NCBI GenBank assembly: GCA_014382645.1
Contig: JACNJI010000432.1
Location: 1 to 10,218 of the forward strand
Length of the DNA stretch: 10,218 nt
DNA from: Verrucomicrobiota bacterium
GTDB lineage: Bacteria; Verrucomicrobiota; Verrucomicrobiia; Opitutales; Seribacteraceae
Direction: 5' to 3'
The notes under the pieces are model-generated. The model was not told the DNA's origin, made no database searches, and saw nothing but the letters and a program-made list of their open reading frames with translations. The first letter of the stretch is position 1, and each line of letters begins with the position of its first letter. The translations under genes and the position numbers were made by a program. Below are positions 1-7,094 of the stretch, in pieces.

Positions 1-35
1 GTGAGGGGCCGGGACGGAGGGGGTCACTGGGGGGA
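1..35. other. Probable low-quality sequence at contig/read end
   Basis: The first 35 bases are mostly G, with runs of four to six G. The nuoF frame stays open here but reads EGPGRRGSLGGKR, where the family usually has a segment like ..LLESLEGKR. From about base 36 the protein matches the family well. The pattern fits miscalled bases at the end of a read or clone insert rather than real divergence. Substitutions are more likely than indels, because the frame is kept. Confidence 0.6.
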
Positions 36-836
36 AAACGACCGCACCCCAGGATCAAACCTCCCTATTTCCCCGCCGTGTTGGGAGTCTATCAGTGTCC
101 AACTATCGTCAACAACGTAGAGACCCTCTGCAACGTTAAGCATATTTTGGAAATGGGCGGCGATGCATTTGCCCAGCTGGGTATCCCCAATAATACCGGT
201 ACTCGTATCTGGTGCGTTTCCGGGCAGGTTCAGAAACCGGGATATTTTGAATTCGAGTGCGGTGCTCTGACTCTCGGTGAAATGATTTACGATGTCTGTG
301 GTGGTCTGAATCCGGGTAGAAGTTTGAAAGCGGTCATTCCCGGCGGTTCTTCCGCCAAAGTGCTTCGAGCAGACGAGCGGTTCACCGGTACGCTGAAGGA
401 TGGAACCGATTTCGACTGGGGCATTACCGATATTCCGCTAGATTTCGATGGCCCCATGGCTGCGGGCACCATGTCTGGTTCAGGCGGCATAATAGTTATG
501 GACGACAGCGTCGACATCGTCGAGGCATTGGCCAACATCAACGCCTTTTATGCCCACGAGTCCTGCGGTCAATGCACCCCCTGTCGCGAAGGTTCTCTAT
601 GGATGCGCAAGATCACTACCCGCATGTGCTCGGGTGGAGCCAGGAAGGAAGATCCCGACTTGCTCGTTTCGGTGGCCAACCAAATCGAGGGTCGCACCAT
701 CTGCGCATTCGGCGAGGCCGCCGCATGGCCCACTCAAAGTTTTATCGCTAAGTTCAAGGACGAATTCATCGCCAAGGCGAACCAACCTGCTCCCGATGAC
801 GATGCGGAAGGGCCCGCGCGTTTGCGGTTGATCTGA
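1..836 (+). CDS. nuoF: NADH-quinone oxidoreductase subunit F, C-terminal part (5' truncated by window edge)
   Basis: NuoF is the peripheral-arm subunit that binds NADH and FMN and passes electrons to the N3 [4Fe-4S] cluster. The frame is open from base 3 (codon_start 3), giving 277 residues of a protein usually about 430 long. The GTG at 78 is internal, because clear NuoF sequence (KPPYFPAVLGVYQCPT) runs through it. The N3 ligands are visible: SCGQCTPCREG has cysteines at bases 564, 573 and 582, and the fourth is in TICAFGEAAAW at 702, a C-x2-C-x2-C-x39-C pattern. The N-terminal part with most of the NADH/FMN-binding Rossmann-like fold lies outside the window. A segment with NNTGTRIWCVSGQVQKPGY precedes the SLBB-type region (about bases 270-420). 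It ends with TGA at 834-836, ten bases before nuoG. The first roughly 11 codons are unreliable (see 1-35). Confidence 0.97.
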   Translation, partial: EGPGRRGSLGGKRPHPRIKPPYFPAVLGVYQCPTIVNNVETLCNVKHILEMGGDAFAQLGIPNNTGTRIWCVSGQVQKPGYFEFECGALTLGEMIYDVCGGLNPGRSLKAVIPGGSSAKVLRADERFTGTLKDGTDFDWGITDIPLDFDGPMAAGTMSGSGGIIVMDDSVDIVEALANINAFYAHESCGQCTPCREGSLWMRKITTRMCSGGARKEDPDLLVSVANQIEGRTICAFGEAAAWPTQSFIAKFKDEFIAKANQPAPDDDAEGPARLRLI

Positions 837-846
837 AATTTTGCAT

Positions 847-2574
847 ATGAGCGGAAACGGAAAAGTGGACATGGTCACCATCATTCTCAATGGGGAAAAA
901 GTTGAAGTGCCTGCAGGCATCAACTTGATCGAAGCCGCTTAAATTCATGGTCGGGAGGTTCCGCACTATTGCTATCACCCAAAGCTTACCGTGGCCGGCA
1001 ATTGCCGAATGTGCTTGGTCGAAATGGGCATGCCCATGCGTGATAGTGGAACGGGCGAACCGGTTTTGGATGCGGATGGAAATCAAAAAATCGGATGGAT
1101 TCCCAAGCCCGTCATTGGTTGCGGCACGAACGTCGCTCCGGGAATGCGCGTCAACACGGATTCGCCTTTAGCTAAGGATTCTCGCGAGGGAATCATGGAA
1201 TTCCTGCTGGTTAATCATCCGCTGGATTGTCCGATTTGCGACCAAGCTGGCGAGTGCCGGCTTCAAGAGTTCGCGATGGATTACGGTCGCGGTTACAGCC
1301 GTTTTGTTGAGCGAAAGAACGTTAAGCCGAAGCGGACGAGACTTGGGCCAAGAGTGACTCTCGATGACGAACGCTGCATCCTTTGCTCTCGTTGCATACG
1401 TTTTTGCCAAGAAGTGGCCAAGGACGACGTTCTCGGCTTTGTGGACCGCGGAAGTTATTCCACCCTCACTTGCTTCCCCGGCAAGGAACTCTCCAATAAC
1501 TATTCGCTCAATACCGTCGACATTTGCCCGGTCGGCGCTTTGACCAGTTCTGACTTCCGTTTCAAGATGCGGGTTTGGTTTTTGAAGGAGTCTCCCAGTA
1601 TTTGTACCGAAAGCAGTGCCGGAGCCAACACCTTGGTGGCAAGCCGAGAAGGGCAGATTTACCGGATCACCCCGCGTCGCAACGATGCAGTCAACGATAC
1701 TTGGATGACCGACAGCGGACGAGAGCTATTCAAACAGGTTCAGTCCGAAAGTCGTTTGACTGCCCACCGCTCTGATGGCACCGAGGTTACGCTTGATGCT
1801 GCCGTAGCTCGCTCGGTGGAATTGCTGTCCAACGATGAAATTGCCATTGTCGGGTCCTGTAATTCTTCTGTCGAGGAGCAATACCTTCTTCGCAAACTTG
1901 CGGATCAAACGAAGGCCGAAACCCACCTGCCGGGTCACTTTGACGACGACGACGGTCTTTTGCTGTCCGCTGACCGCACACCCAACCTTCGTGGGGCATT
2001 GGCTACGGGTATGGTAAAAAAATATCCTTCCGACAACTTAAAGCCACTGGCTCTTCAATTGGGAAAAGGTGAAGTGAAGACGCTTCTCGTGGTGAACGAA
2101 GACCTCTTTGCCCTCGGCATCACCAAAGAGCAAATAAAGAAGGCCAAGATCATATACGTCGGCACCCATGAGAATGAGACAAGCAAGCTGGCCGACGTCG
2201 TATTGCCCGGCCTTACGGTTTTTGAGAAAAACGGAACCTTCATCAATCGAAACTTCCGTCTTCAGAAATTCTTTCAAGCTGTGCCCGGACCGGCAGGGCT
2301 TATTCCCGATTTCCTTGTGCTCAATCGTATTGCCTCGGAGTTGTCTGGAGAAGTAGCAGAATCTCTCGGACTCGAATCTCTTTGGAAGGAAATCGGCAAA
2401 CTACGGACATCTTGCCTAAAGGGAATAGCCTATCGCGAAATTCCTTCTGATGGCCTTGCCTTGGATCCCGACAAATTAGCTGATCTTCCTTACGTTGAGG
2501 GACCGGCTCTGAACTTTTCTCCGCCCAAAGTCAAAAAAGCAGTCAAGGCCAAGCCAAAAGTGGCCAAGGTCTGA
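847..2574 (+). CDS. nuoG: NADH-quinone oxidoreductase subunit G, interrupted by an in-frame TAA at 940-942
   Basis: NuoG carries the Fe-S chain of the peripheral arm between NuoF and NuoI. Read from ATG 847, the product is 575 codons counting the stop at codon 32. An ATG at 871 fits the family N-terminus equally well (MVTIILNGEKVEVPAG). Cluster ligands, numbered from 847: [2Fe-2S] N1b at C42, C53, C56 and C92; [4Fe-4S] N5 at H124, C128, C131 and C137 (H-x3-C-x2-C-x5-C); N4 at C177, C180, C183 and C227. The optional N7 site is degenerate: C253 is present but S256 and A260 replace cysteines. The rest is a shortened molybdopterin-oxidoreductase-like domain with ADVVLPG near residue 449 and a lysine-rich tail (KKAVKAKPKVAKV). 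E. coli NuoG has about 908 residues. The open part after the stop can start no earlier than GTG 991, which would lose C42 and the first strands of the ferredoxin fold. A sequencing error or a true nonsense mutation are both possible. Confidence 0.93.
940..942 (+). other. In-frame stop codon (TAA) within nuoG
   Basis: The frame reads ..NLIEAA, stop, IHGREVPHYCYHPKLTVAG.., and both flanks are clear NuoG sequence in the same frame. This position in relatives commonly holds a Lys, Arg or Glu codon, and one base change from AAA, GAA or CAA gives TAA. Frame is the same on both sides, so this is a substitution, not an indel. Confidence 0.85.
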
Positions 2575-2583
2575 GCTACGACC

Positions 2584-3702
2584 ATGGACGCCGAACTCAT
2601 ACAGATGCTCGCCTTGAAGGTGACCTACGCTATCGTAATGGTGAGCGTGGTCATGAGCATTGCCGGTTACACGGTTTTGGCCGAACGCAAAGTCTGCGCA
2701 TGGATGCAGGGAAGGGTGGGCCCCAACCGCACCGTCCTTCCCTTTGTTGCCGCCATACCCTTCATCGGGCCTTTTTTACGGAATCTGGGCATATTTCAAC
2801 CATTGGCCGACGGCTTGAAATTTCTCTTCAAGGAAGAAATCGTTCCCGGGCACGTTAATAAATTTTATTATTACCTTTCTCCCATCGTGGCTTTGGTTCC
2901 CGCCCTGACCACAATGACGGTGCTGCCCTTCGGGGAATTCACGAATGCCGAGGGTCTCACCACAACACTGGTGTTAGCCAACGTGGACTTGGGCATTCTA
3001 TTCGTTTTCGCCATCTCCTCCCTAGGCGTCTATGGCATCGTGTTGGCCGGTTGGTCCTCGAACAGCAAGTATCCTTTCCTCGGGGGAATTCGTTCCTCGG
3101 CTCAGATGATTTCCTACGAGCTCGTGATGGGGCTTTCGGTTTTGCCGGTTTTTCTTTGGGTCAACGCTCCGGGCATGACCGGGAGCGGATTGAGTCTTGT
3201 CTCCATCGTCAATTCTCAGGAAGACGCCGCTTGGCTGGTTCTTGTTCAGCCCTTGTCTGCCTTTTTGTTTCTTGTCGCCTTGTTTGCCGAAACCAATCGC
3301 CTACCCTTCGACATGCCGGAGTCGGAAACCGATCTGGTCGGCGGTTTTCATACGGAGTACGGCAGCTTCAAATTCGGGATTTTCTTTGTAGCTGAATACG
3401 CTCACGTGGTCATCGGTTCCGCCATCTTCACTACCTTGTTTCTCGGTGGATGGCACTTCTTGCCATGGGTTGCCGACCCTTGGGCACCGGGCTTGATAGG
3501 TTCGCTTCTGGGCGTCGGATGGTTCCTTGCCAAAACGTTTTGCCTTATCTTTTTCTTTATTTGGGTTCGCTGGACCCTACCGCGTTTTCGCTATGATCAA
3601 GTAATGAAACTGGGCTGGGCCAAGCTGCTGCCCTTGGCCTTGGTCAACTTGATCTTCTACGTGATCTTGGTGACTTACCTCGATCAAGCCGCCGCTTCAT
3701 GA
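2584..3702 (+). CDS. nuoH: NADH-quinone oxidoreductase subunit H
   Basis: NuoH is the membrane subunit at the junction of the two arms and forms much of the quinone chamber and the start of the proton path. It has 372 residues, longer than E. coli NuoH (about 325), with roughly eight or nine hydrophobic segments. Diagnostic motifs are AERKVCAWMQGRVGPNR (33-49), QPLADGLKFLFKEE (72-85) and the conserved acidic loop ETNRLPFDMPESETDLVGG (236-254), followed by FHTEYGSFKF and a late RYDQVMKLGWAKLLP. Between GPN (46-48) and Q72 there are 23 residues where typical family members have about 8, so the first loop carries an insertion of about 15 mostly hydrophobic residues. The ATG at 2584 follows the nuoG stop by nine bases and has no strong Shine-Dalgarno, suggesting coupled translation. 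Confidence 0.97.
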   Translation: MDAELIQMLALKVTYAIVMVSVVMSIAGYTVLAERKVCAWMQGRVGPNRTVLPFVAAIPFIGPFLRNLGIFQPLADGLKFLFKEEIVPGHVNKFYYYLSPIVALVPALTTMTVLPFGEFTNAEGLTTTLVLANVDLGILFVFAISSLGVYGIVLAGWSSNSKYPFLGGIRSSAQMISYELVMGLSVLPVFLWVNAPGMTGSGLSLVSIVNSQEDAAWLVLVQPLSAFLFLVALFAETNRLPFDMPESETDLVGGFHTEYGSFKFGIFFVAEYAHVVIGSAIFTTLFLGGWHFLPWVADPWAPGLIGSLLGVGWFLAKTFCLIFFFIWVRWTLPRFRYDQVMKLGWAKLLPLALVNLIFYVILVTYLDQAAAS

Positions 3703-3708
3703 ACCTTT

Positions 3709-3714
3709 TGAGGA
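3709..3714 (+). promoter_or_regulatory. Ribosome binding site of nuoI
   Basis: TGAGGA lies seven bases before the ATG at 3722, inside the 19-base gap after nuoH, the largest gap in the window. It supports the chosen nuoI start. Confidence 0.6.
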
Positions 3715-3721
3715 CGAACCG

Positions 3722-4267
3722 ATGATTAAGACAGTCGTAATTGAACGCAAACCGCTCTCTCTTTCCGAGCGCACGTACCTTCCACAAATCGCCTCCGGCC
3801 TGAAGACGACGCTTTCCAACCTTTTCAAAAAAAAGGTGACTCTCCAGTATCCTGAGCAACGCCCGTCGATCCCTCGTGGCTACCGAGGGGTACCCACTCT
3901 GGTGAAGGATCCGAATGGTCGAGAAAAATGCGTTTCTTGCCAATTGTGCGAGTTCGTTTGTCCGTCAAAGGCAATTCGCATTACCCCCGGTGACATTCCG
4001 GAAGACGACGAGGAGCAGTCCCATGTCGAAAAAGCTCCCAAAGAGTTCGAGATCGATATGCTCCGATGCATTTACTGCGGGTATTGCGAGGAAGTTTGTC
4101 CGGAAGAAGCCATCTTTCTTCAGGAAGATTACTCACTGTCCGGTTATTCCCGTGAGGAACTGGTAAACGACAAGGAAAAGCTTTATGAAATGGGCGGCAC
4201 CTTGCCCGACAAGCACTTCAAGTGGGACAAGAAGAAGACCGAGGAGGAACAGGGCAACGCCCACTAA
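3722..4267 (+). CDS. nuoI: NADH-quinone oxidoreductase subunit I (2 x [4Fe-4S])
   Basis: NuoI is the small ferredoxin-like subunit that holds clusters N6a and N6b and carries electrons from NuoG towards N2 (in NuoB) near the quinone site. It has 181 residues. Two C-x2-C-x2-C-x3-C-P motifs are seen: C70, C73, C76, C80 (CVSCQLCEFVCP) and C116, C119, C122, C126 (CIYCGYCEEVCP). As in all 8Fe ferredoxins, the last Cys of each motif binds the other cluster. An N-terminal stretch with PRGYRGVPTL before the first motif matches NuoI. The linker between motifs is acidic (PEDDEEQ) and slightly longer than in E. coli. The C-terminus is charged (KWDKKKTEEEQG). It ends with TAA five bases before nuoJ. Confidence 0.97.
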   Translation: MIKTVVIERKPLSLSERTYLPQIASGLKTTLSNLFKKKVTLQYPEQRPSIPRGYRGVPTLVKDPNGREKCVSCQLCEFVCPSKAIRITPGDIPEDDEEQSHVEKAPKEFEIDMLRCIYCGYCEEVCPEEAIFLQEDYSLSGYSREELVNDKEKLYEMGGTLPDKHFKWDKKKTEEEQGNAH

Positions 4268-4272
4268 GATCA

Positions 4273-4896
4273 ATGAACCTCAGCCTGGTAGACTTTTTAT
4301 TTTATGTCTTCGCCACCATATCGGTGGGAGGAGGTCTGGCCGTGATCCTAAGTCGCAATCCCGTAACGGCGGCGATGTTCATGATCTTATCCCTAGTTGG
4401 AGTGGCCTCGTTGTTCGTTTTGCTGGAGGCATTCTTTTTGGCCGTCTTGCAGGTTCTCGTATATGCGGGCGCGGTCATGGTTCTTTTCTTGTTTATAATC
4501 ATGCTGATGGACGTGGGCCCTGACTCGGGGAAGCGCACTGCGTTGTCGAAGACGCGCCTAATTTCTGGTTTTGTTGCTCTTTTTGGTGTGGGGCTTCTTA
4601 CTGTGCTGACCTTGGAGTATTCAGGAGTTGCCACCGATTCCGCGACTCACTGGCAAGACGTGGCCGAAGAAACCTCAGTCGAAGGCGCCAACGTTGTTTT
4701 CTCAAAGAGTGTCAAGAGCTTCGGTTACGGTCTCTTCACCAAATACATGCTCCCCTTGCAAGTGGCCGGCTTTCTTTTGCTGGCGGCAATGGTCGGGGTG
4801 ATCGTCTTGAGCAAAAAACAGGACGAAGAGAAAAGCAGCGAGGCGACTGAAGACGCTTCATCCGCGTCCGCTGAACCCCGACCTGAGGAAGCCTAA
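4273..4896 (+). CDS. nuoJ: NADH-quinone oxidoreductase subunit J
   Basis: NuoJ is a small membrane subunit next to NuoH and NuoK; its third helix takes part in conformational coupling of quinone chemistry to proton transfer. ATG 4273, five bases after the nuoI stop, gives 207 residues. The frame is open further upstream to 4222, but that part overlaps nuoI and does not look like NuoJ. Five hydrophobic segments are visible: about 7-27, 31-52, 54-78, 94-112 and 157-177. The family signature is AVLQVLVYAGAVMVLFLF (residues about 56-73). After the last helix there is a tail of about 27 residues rich in Glu, Asp, Ser and Ala, absent from the shortest homologues. It ends with TAA three bases before nuoK. 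Confidence 0.95.
   Translation: MNLSLVDFLFYVFATISVGGGLAVILSRNPVTAAMFMILSLVGVASLFVLLEAFFLAVLQVLVYAGAVMVLFLFIIMLMDVGPDSGKRTALSKTRLISGFVALFGVGLLTVLTLEYSGVATDSATHWQDVAEETSVEGANVVFSKSVKSFGYGLFTKYMLPLQVAGFLLLAAMVGVIVLSKKQDEEKSSEATEDASSASAEPRPEEA
4885..4890 (+). promoter_or_regulatory. Ribosome binding site of nuoK
   Basis: GAGGAA lies nine bases before the ATG at 4900, within the last codons of nuoJ. It is one of the clearest Shine-Dalgarno sequences in the window and supports the nuoK start. Confidence 0.55.
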
Positions 4897-4899
4897 GGA

Positions 4900-5208
4900 A
4901 TGGATACCATTGGCGTTCAAGATTTTCTCGTGGTGGCCGTGTTACTCTTTTCGGTCGGTTTTCTTGGGGTAGTCTTGCGACGGAACCTTCTGTTCGTCCT
5001 CATGTCTCTGGAGCTTATGCTAAACGCAGTAAACGTGGCTCTCGTGGCCTTTTCCCGACATAGTGCAAATATGGATGGCAGCCTGTTCGTCTTCTTCATA
5101 ATGACCGTGGCTGCAGCTGAGGTTTCCGTAGGCTTGGCCCTGCTGGTGGCCCTCTACAAAAAACGGCAAAGCGTATTTTCCGAGCACATGACCATGCTCA
5201 AAAACTAG
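4900..5208 (+). CDS. nuoK: NADH-quinone oxidoreductase subunit K
   Basis: NuoK is a three-helix membrane subunit, homologous to MrpC of Na+/H+ antiporters, that links the NuoH/J region to NuoN. It has 102 residues, the usual size (about 100). The two buried glutamates needed for proton transfer are present: E38 in LMSLELMLNAVN and E74 in AAAEVSVGLALLVALYKKR. Hydrophobic segments are at about 7-26, 30-52 and 61-86. The start follows the nuoJ stop by three bases and the TAG stop precedes nuoL by four. Nothing looks unusual. Confidence 0.97.
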   Translation: MDTIGVQDFLVVAVLLFSVGFLGVVLRRNLLFVLMSLELMLNAVNVALVAFSRHSANMDGSLFVFFIMTVAAAEVSVGLALLVALYKKRQSVFSEHMTMLKN

Positions 5209-5212
5209 GGAA

Positions 5213-7093
5213 ATGGACATCACCACCGGCACGCTTCTTTTAATTCCGTTGGCCTCGGCCGCGACTATCCTCCTGTTTTTTCGCCAGAACGGGAAAATCG
5301 CCTCTTACGTTTCCGTCGCTGCTGCAGGAGCGATTCTCTTGCTTTCACTCCAGATCATCTTTTCTGAGTCTGCTTCTGCGGACTCTGAATCAGGCGATGC
5401 GATCGTAGACTCGGGCGTCACTTGGTTGGAAATCGCCGACTTCAAGATAGTCGCTGATTTCCAAATCGATGATCCCGAAGCCAACAACGAGTCCAAAGCT
5501 CTTCTCTTCGTCGTCTCCTTCGTCGGTTTTCTCATTCACGTTTTTAGTCTTGGCTACATGGCCGACGATGCCGGGAAAGCTCGTTATTTTGGAGGTCTGT
5601 CCATCTTCATGTTCTCCATGCTAGGCATCACTCTGGCCGACAACCTGATCATAATTTTCGTTTTCTGGGAGCTAGTCGGCTTTAGTTCCTACATGCTCAT
5701 CGCCCATTACTTTCATACCAAGGAAGCATCCGATGCCTCGAAGAAGGCCTTTATCGTCAACAGGGTGGGGGACTTCGGATTCCTTATCGGCATCGTGTTG
5801 ACTTACTGGATATTTGGCACCGTAAACCTCTCCGAACTCAGCCAACTCATGGCTGCCGACCCCGCTCGCGCCACTACCGGCATCGCCTTGGCCTTGGCTT
5901 GCGGTTTCATCGGGAAGTCCGCCCAGTTTCCATTGCAGGTTTGGTTGCCCGATGCAATGGCGGGGCCGACCCCTGTTTCAGCTCTTATCCATGCAGCCAC
6001 TATGGTTGCCGCCGGCATCTACCTGCTGGCTCGCATAGATTTCCTTTTCACCCCGGAAGCCTTGTCCTTTATTGCATTGCTGGGAGCGGCTATGGGCCTG
6101 TACGCAGGTTTCTGCGCCTTGGTTCAGCGCGACATCAAGAAAATTCTCGCTTACTCCACCTTGTCGCAACTCGGTTACATGGCCGCCGCCTTCGGCTTAG
6201 GCTTGGAGGGCGTGGCGCTCTTCCACCTTGCCACGCATGCCTTTTTCAAGGGTCTCATGTTCCTCGGTGCAGGTTCCGTAATTCATTCCTGTCACCACGA
6301 GCAGGACATATTCAAGATGGGAGGTCTGCGTAGTCGCATGCCGGTAACCGCCAACACCTTCCTTATCGGCGTACTCGCCATTTCCGGAGTTAATTTCTTT
6401 TCCGGATATTTCAGCAAGGATGCCATCCTGTTGGGTGCCTACAATTTGAATCTTCCCGTTTTTGTAGTTCTTTACCTCGGAGCGATTCTTACCGCCTTCT
6501 ATATGTTCCGACTTTACTGGATCGCTTTTTGCGGGGAACCCCGTTCCAAGCATGTCGCGGAAGCTAATGAGAGTCCCTCGGTGATGACTTGGCCGCTTAT
6601 CATCCTAGCTGTACTTTCGGCAATTGGCGGATTCGAGGCGCTTTGGCCTGAAGCTCTGTTTGCCGCGTTTCATACTGATCTTCATGTGGTTCACGGCATG
6701 CCTGGTCACTTGTGGATGGTGGTCCTTGGTACTTTCGCCTGGGTTGCAGGCGCCTTGGGTTCTCGACGCCTTTACGGTCAAGCCGGCAACGAAGATCCTC
6801 TCATGGAAAAAGCTCCTGCGCTGTTTCAGCTTTGCTCCAGCAAACTATTCTTCGACGAGATTTACAATTTCTACGTGACATCCATCCAGCAACGTGTTGC
6901 TCGAATACTCGAGGTGCTGGAACTCCTTTTCATTTCCGGGCTCATGGTACGCGGCAGTGCGGGAGCGGCTGGTCTTTTCGCCTTGTTCGGAAAGTCTTTT
7001 TACTTGGGTCGTATTCATGGCTACGCTTTCTGGTTCTTGATCGGTGTCGTAGGTTTTCTCGCCTATGCGGCTGGCTGGTTCGGGCATTTTTGA
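5213..7093 (+). CDS. nuoL: NADH-quinone oxidoreductase subunit L
   Basis: NuoL is the distal antiporter-like proton-pumping subunit, with a C-terminal lateral helix that runs back along the membrane arm. It has 626 residues (E. coli 613). Core residues are in place: E153 in FVFWELVGFSSYML (E. coli E144), the VNRVGDFGF motif, K235 in GKSAQFPLQVW (E. coli K229), the AMAGPTPVSALIHAATMVAA signature, a THAFFKGLMFLGAGSVIH segment, and K402 in YFSKDAI (E. coli K399). The N-terminal half has the usual Ser/Asp-rich periplasmic loop near residues 52-95. The C-terminal section around residues 525-626 corresponds to the lateral helix and final anchor helix (LIGVVGFLAYAAGWFGHF). The start at ATG 5213 overlaps no other gene; a weak AGGGA is only two or three bases away, so coupling to nuoK translation is likely. 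Confidence 0.98.
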   Translation: MDITTGTLLLIPLASAATILLFFRQNGKIASYVSVAAAGAILLLSLQIIFSESASADSESGDAIVDSGVTWLEIADFKIVADFQIDDPEANNESKALLFVVSFVGFLIHVFSLGYMADDAGKARYFGGLSIFMFSMLGITLADNLIIIFVFWELVGFSSYMLIAHYFHTKEASDASKKAFIVNRVGDFGFLIGIVLTYWIFGTVNLSELSQLMAADPARATTGIALALACGFIGKSAQFPLQVWLPDAMAGPTPVSALIHAATMVAAGIYLLARIDFLFTPEALSFIALLGAAMGLYAGFCALVQRDIKKILAYSTLSQLGYMAAAFGLGLEGVALFHLATHAFFKGLMFLGAGSVIHSCHHEQDIFKMGGLRSRMPVTANTFLIGVLAISGVNFFSGYFSKDAILLGAYNLNLPVFVVLYLGAILTAFYMFRLYWIAFCGEPRSKHVAEANESPSVMTWPLIILAVLSAIGGFEALWPEALFAAFHTDLHVVHGMPGHLWMVVLGTFAWVAGALGSRRLYGQAGNEDPLMEKAPALFQLCSSKLFFDEIYNFYVTSIQQRVARILEVLELLFISGLMVRGSAGAAGLFALFGKSFYLGRIHGYAFWFLIGVVGFLAYAAGWFGHF

Positions 7094-7094
7094 T

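Noticed and set aside
940..942. Recoding or readthrough of TAA in nuoG as a sense codon
   Set aside because: TAA terminates nuoI (4265-4267) and nuoJ (4894-4896) normally, and no recoding signal is seen around 940. An error or mutation is simpler.
991..2574. GTG 991 as the true nuoG start
   Set aside because: Clear NuoG sequence including cysteine 42 (IHGREVPHYCYHP) lies between the stop at 940 and GTG 991, and the NuoG N-terminus is recognisable from 871. There is also no ribosome binding site close to 991.
3827..3839. A8 run in nuoI (codons AAA AAA AAG) that contains the A AAA AAG slippery heptamer known from dnaX
   Set aside because: A -1 shift meets a TGA at 3853-3855 and gives only a peptide of about 44 residues. 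No stimulatory hairpin is evident and NuoI needs the full frame, so programmed frameshifting is not supported.
6197..6553. Long antisense open frames, such as 118 codons opposite nuoL and 127 codons opposite nuoM (8177-8560)
   Set aside because: They lie wholly within strongly conserved nuo genes, have no recognisable domain or ribosome binding site, and look like codon-bias shadows.
7065..7094. ATG 7065 as the nuoM start
   Set aside because: It would overlap nuoL by 29 bases and add MRLAGSGIFD, which is unlike NuoM N-termini. ATG 7095 directly after the nuoL stop fits better.
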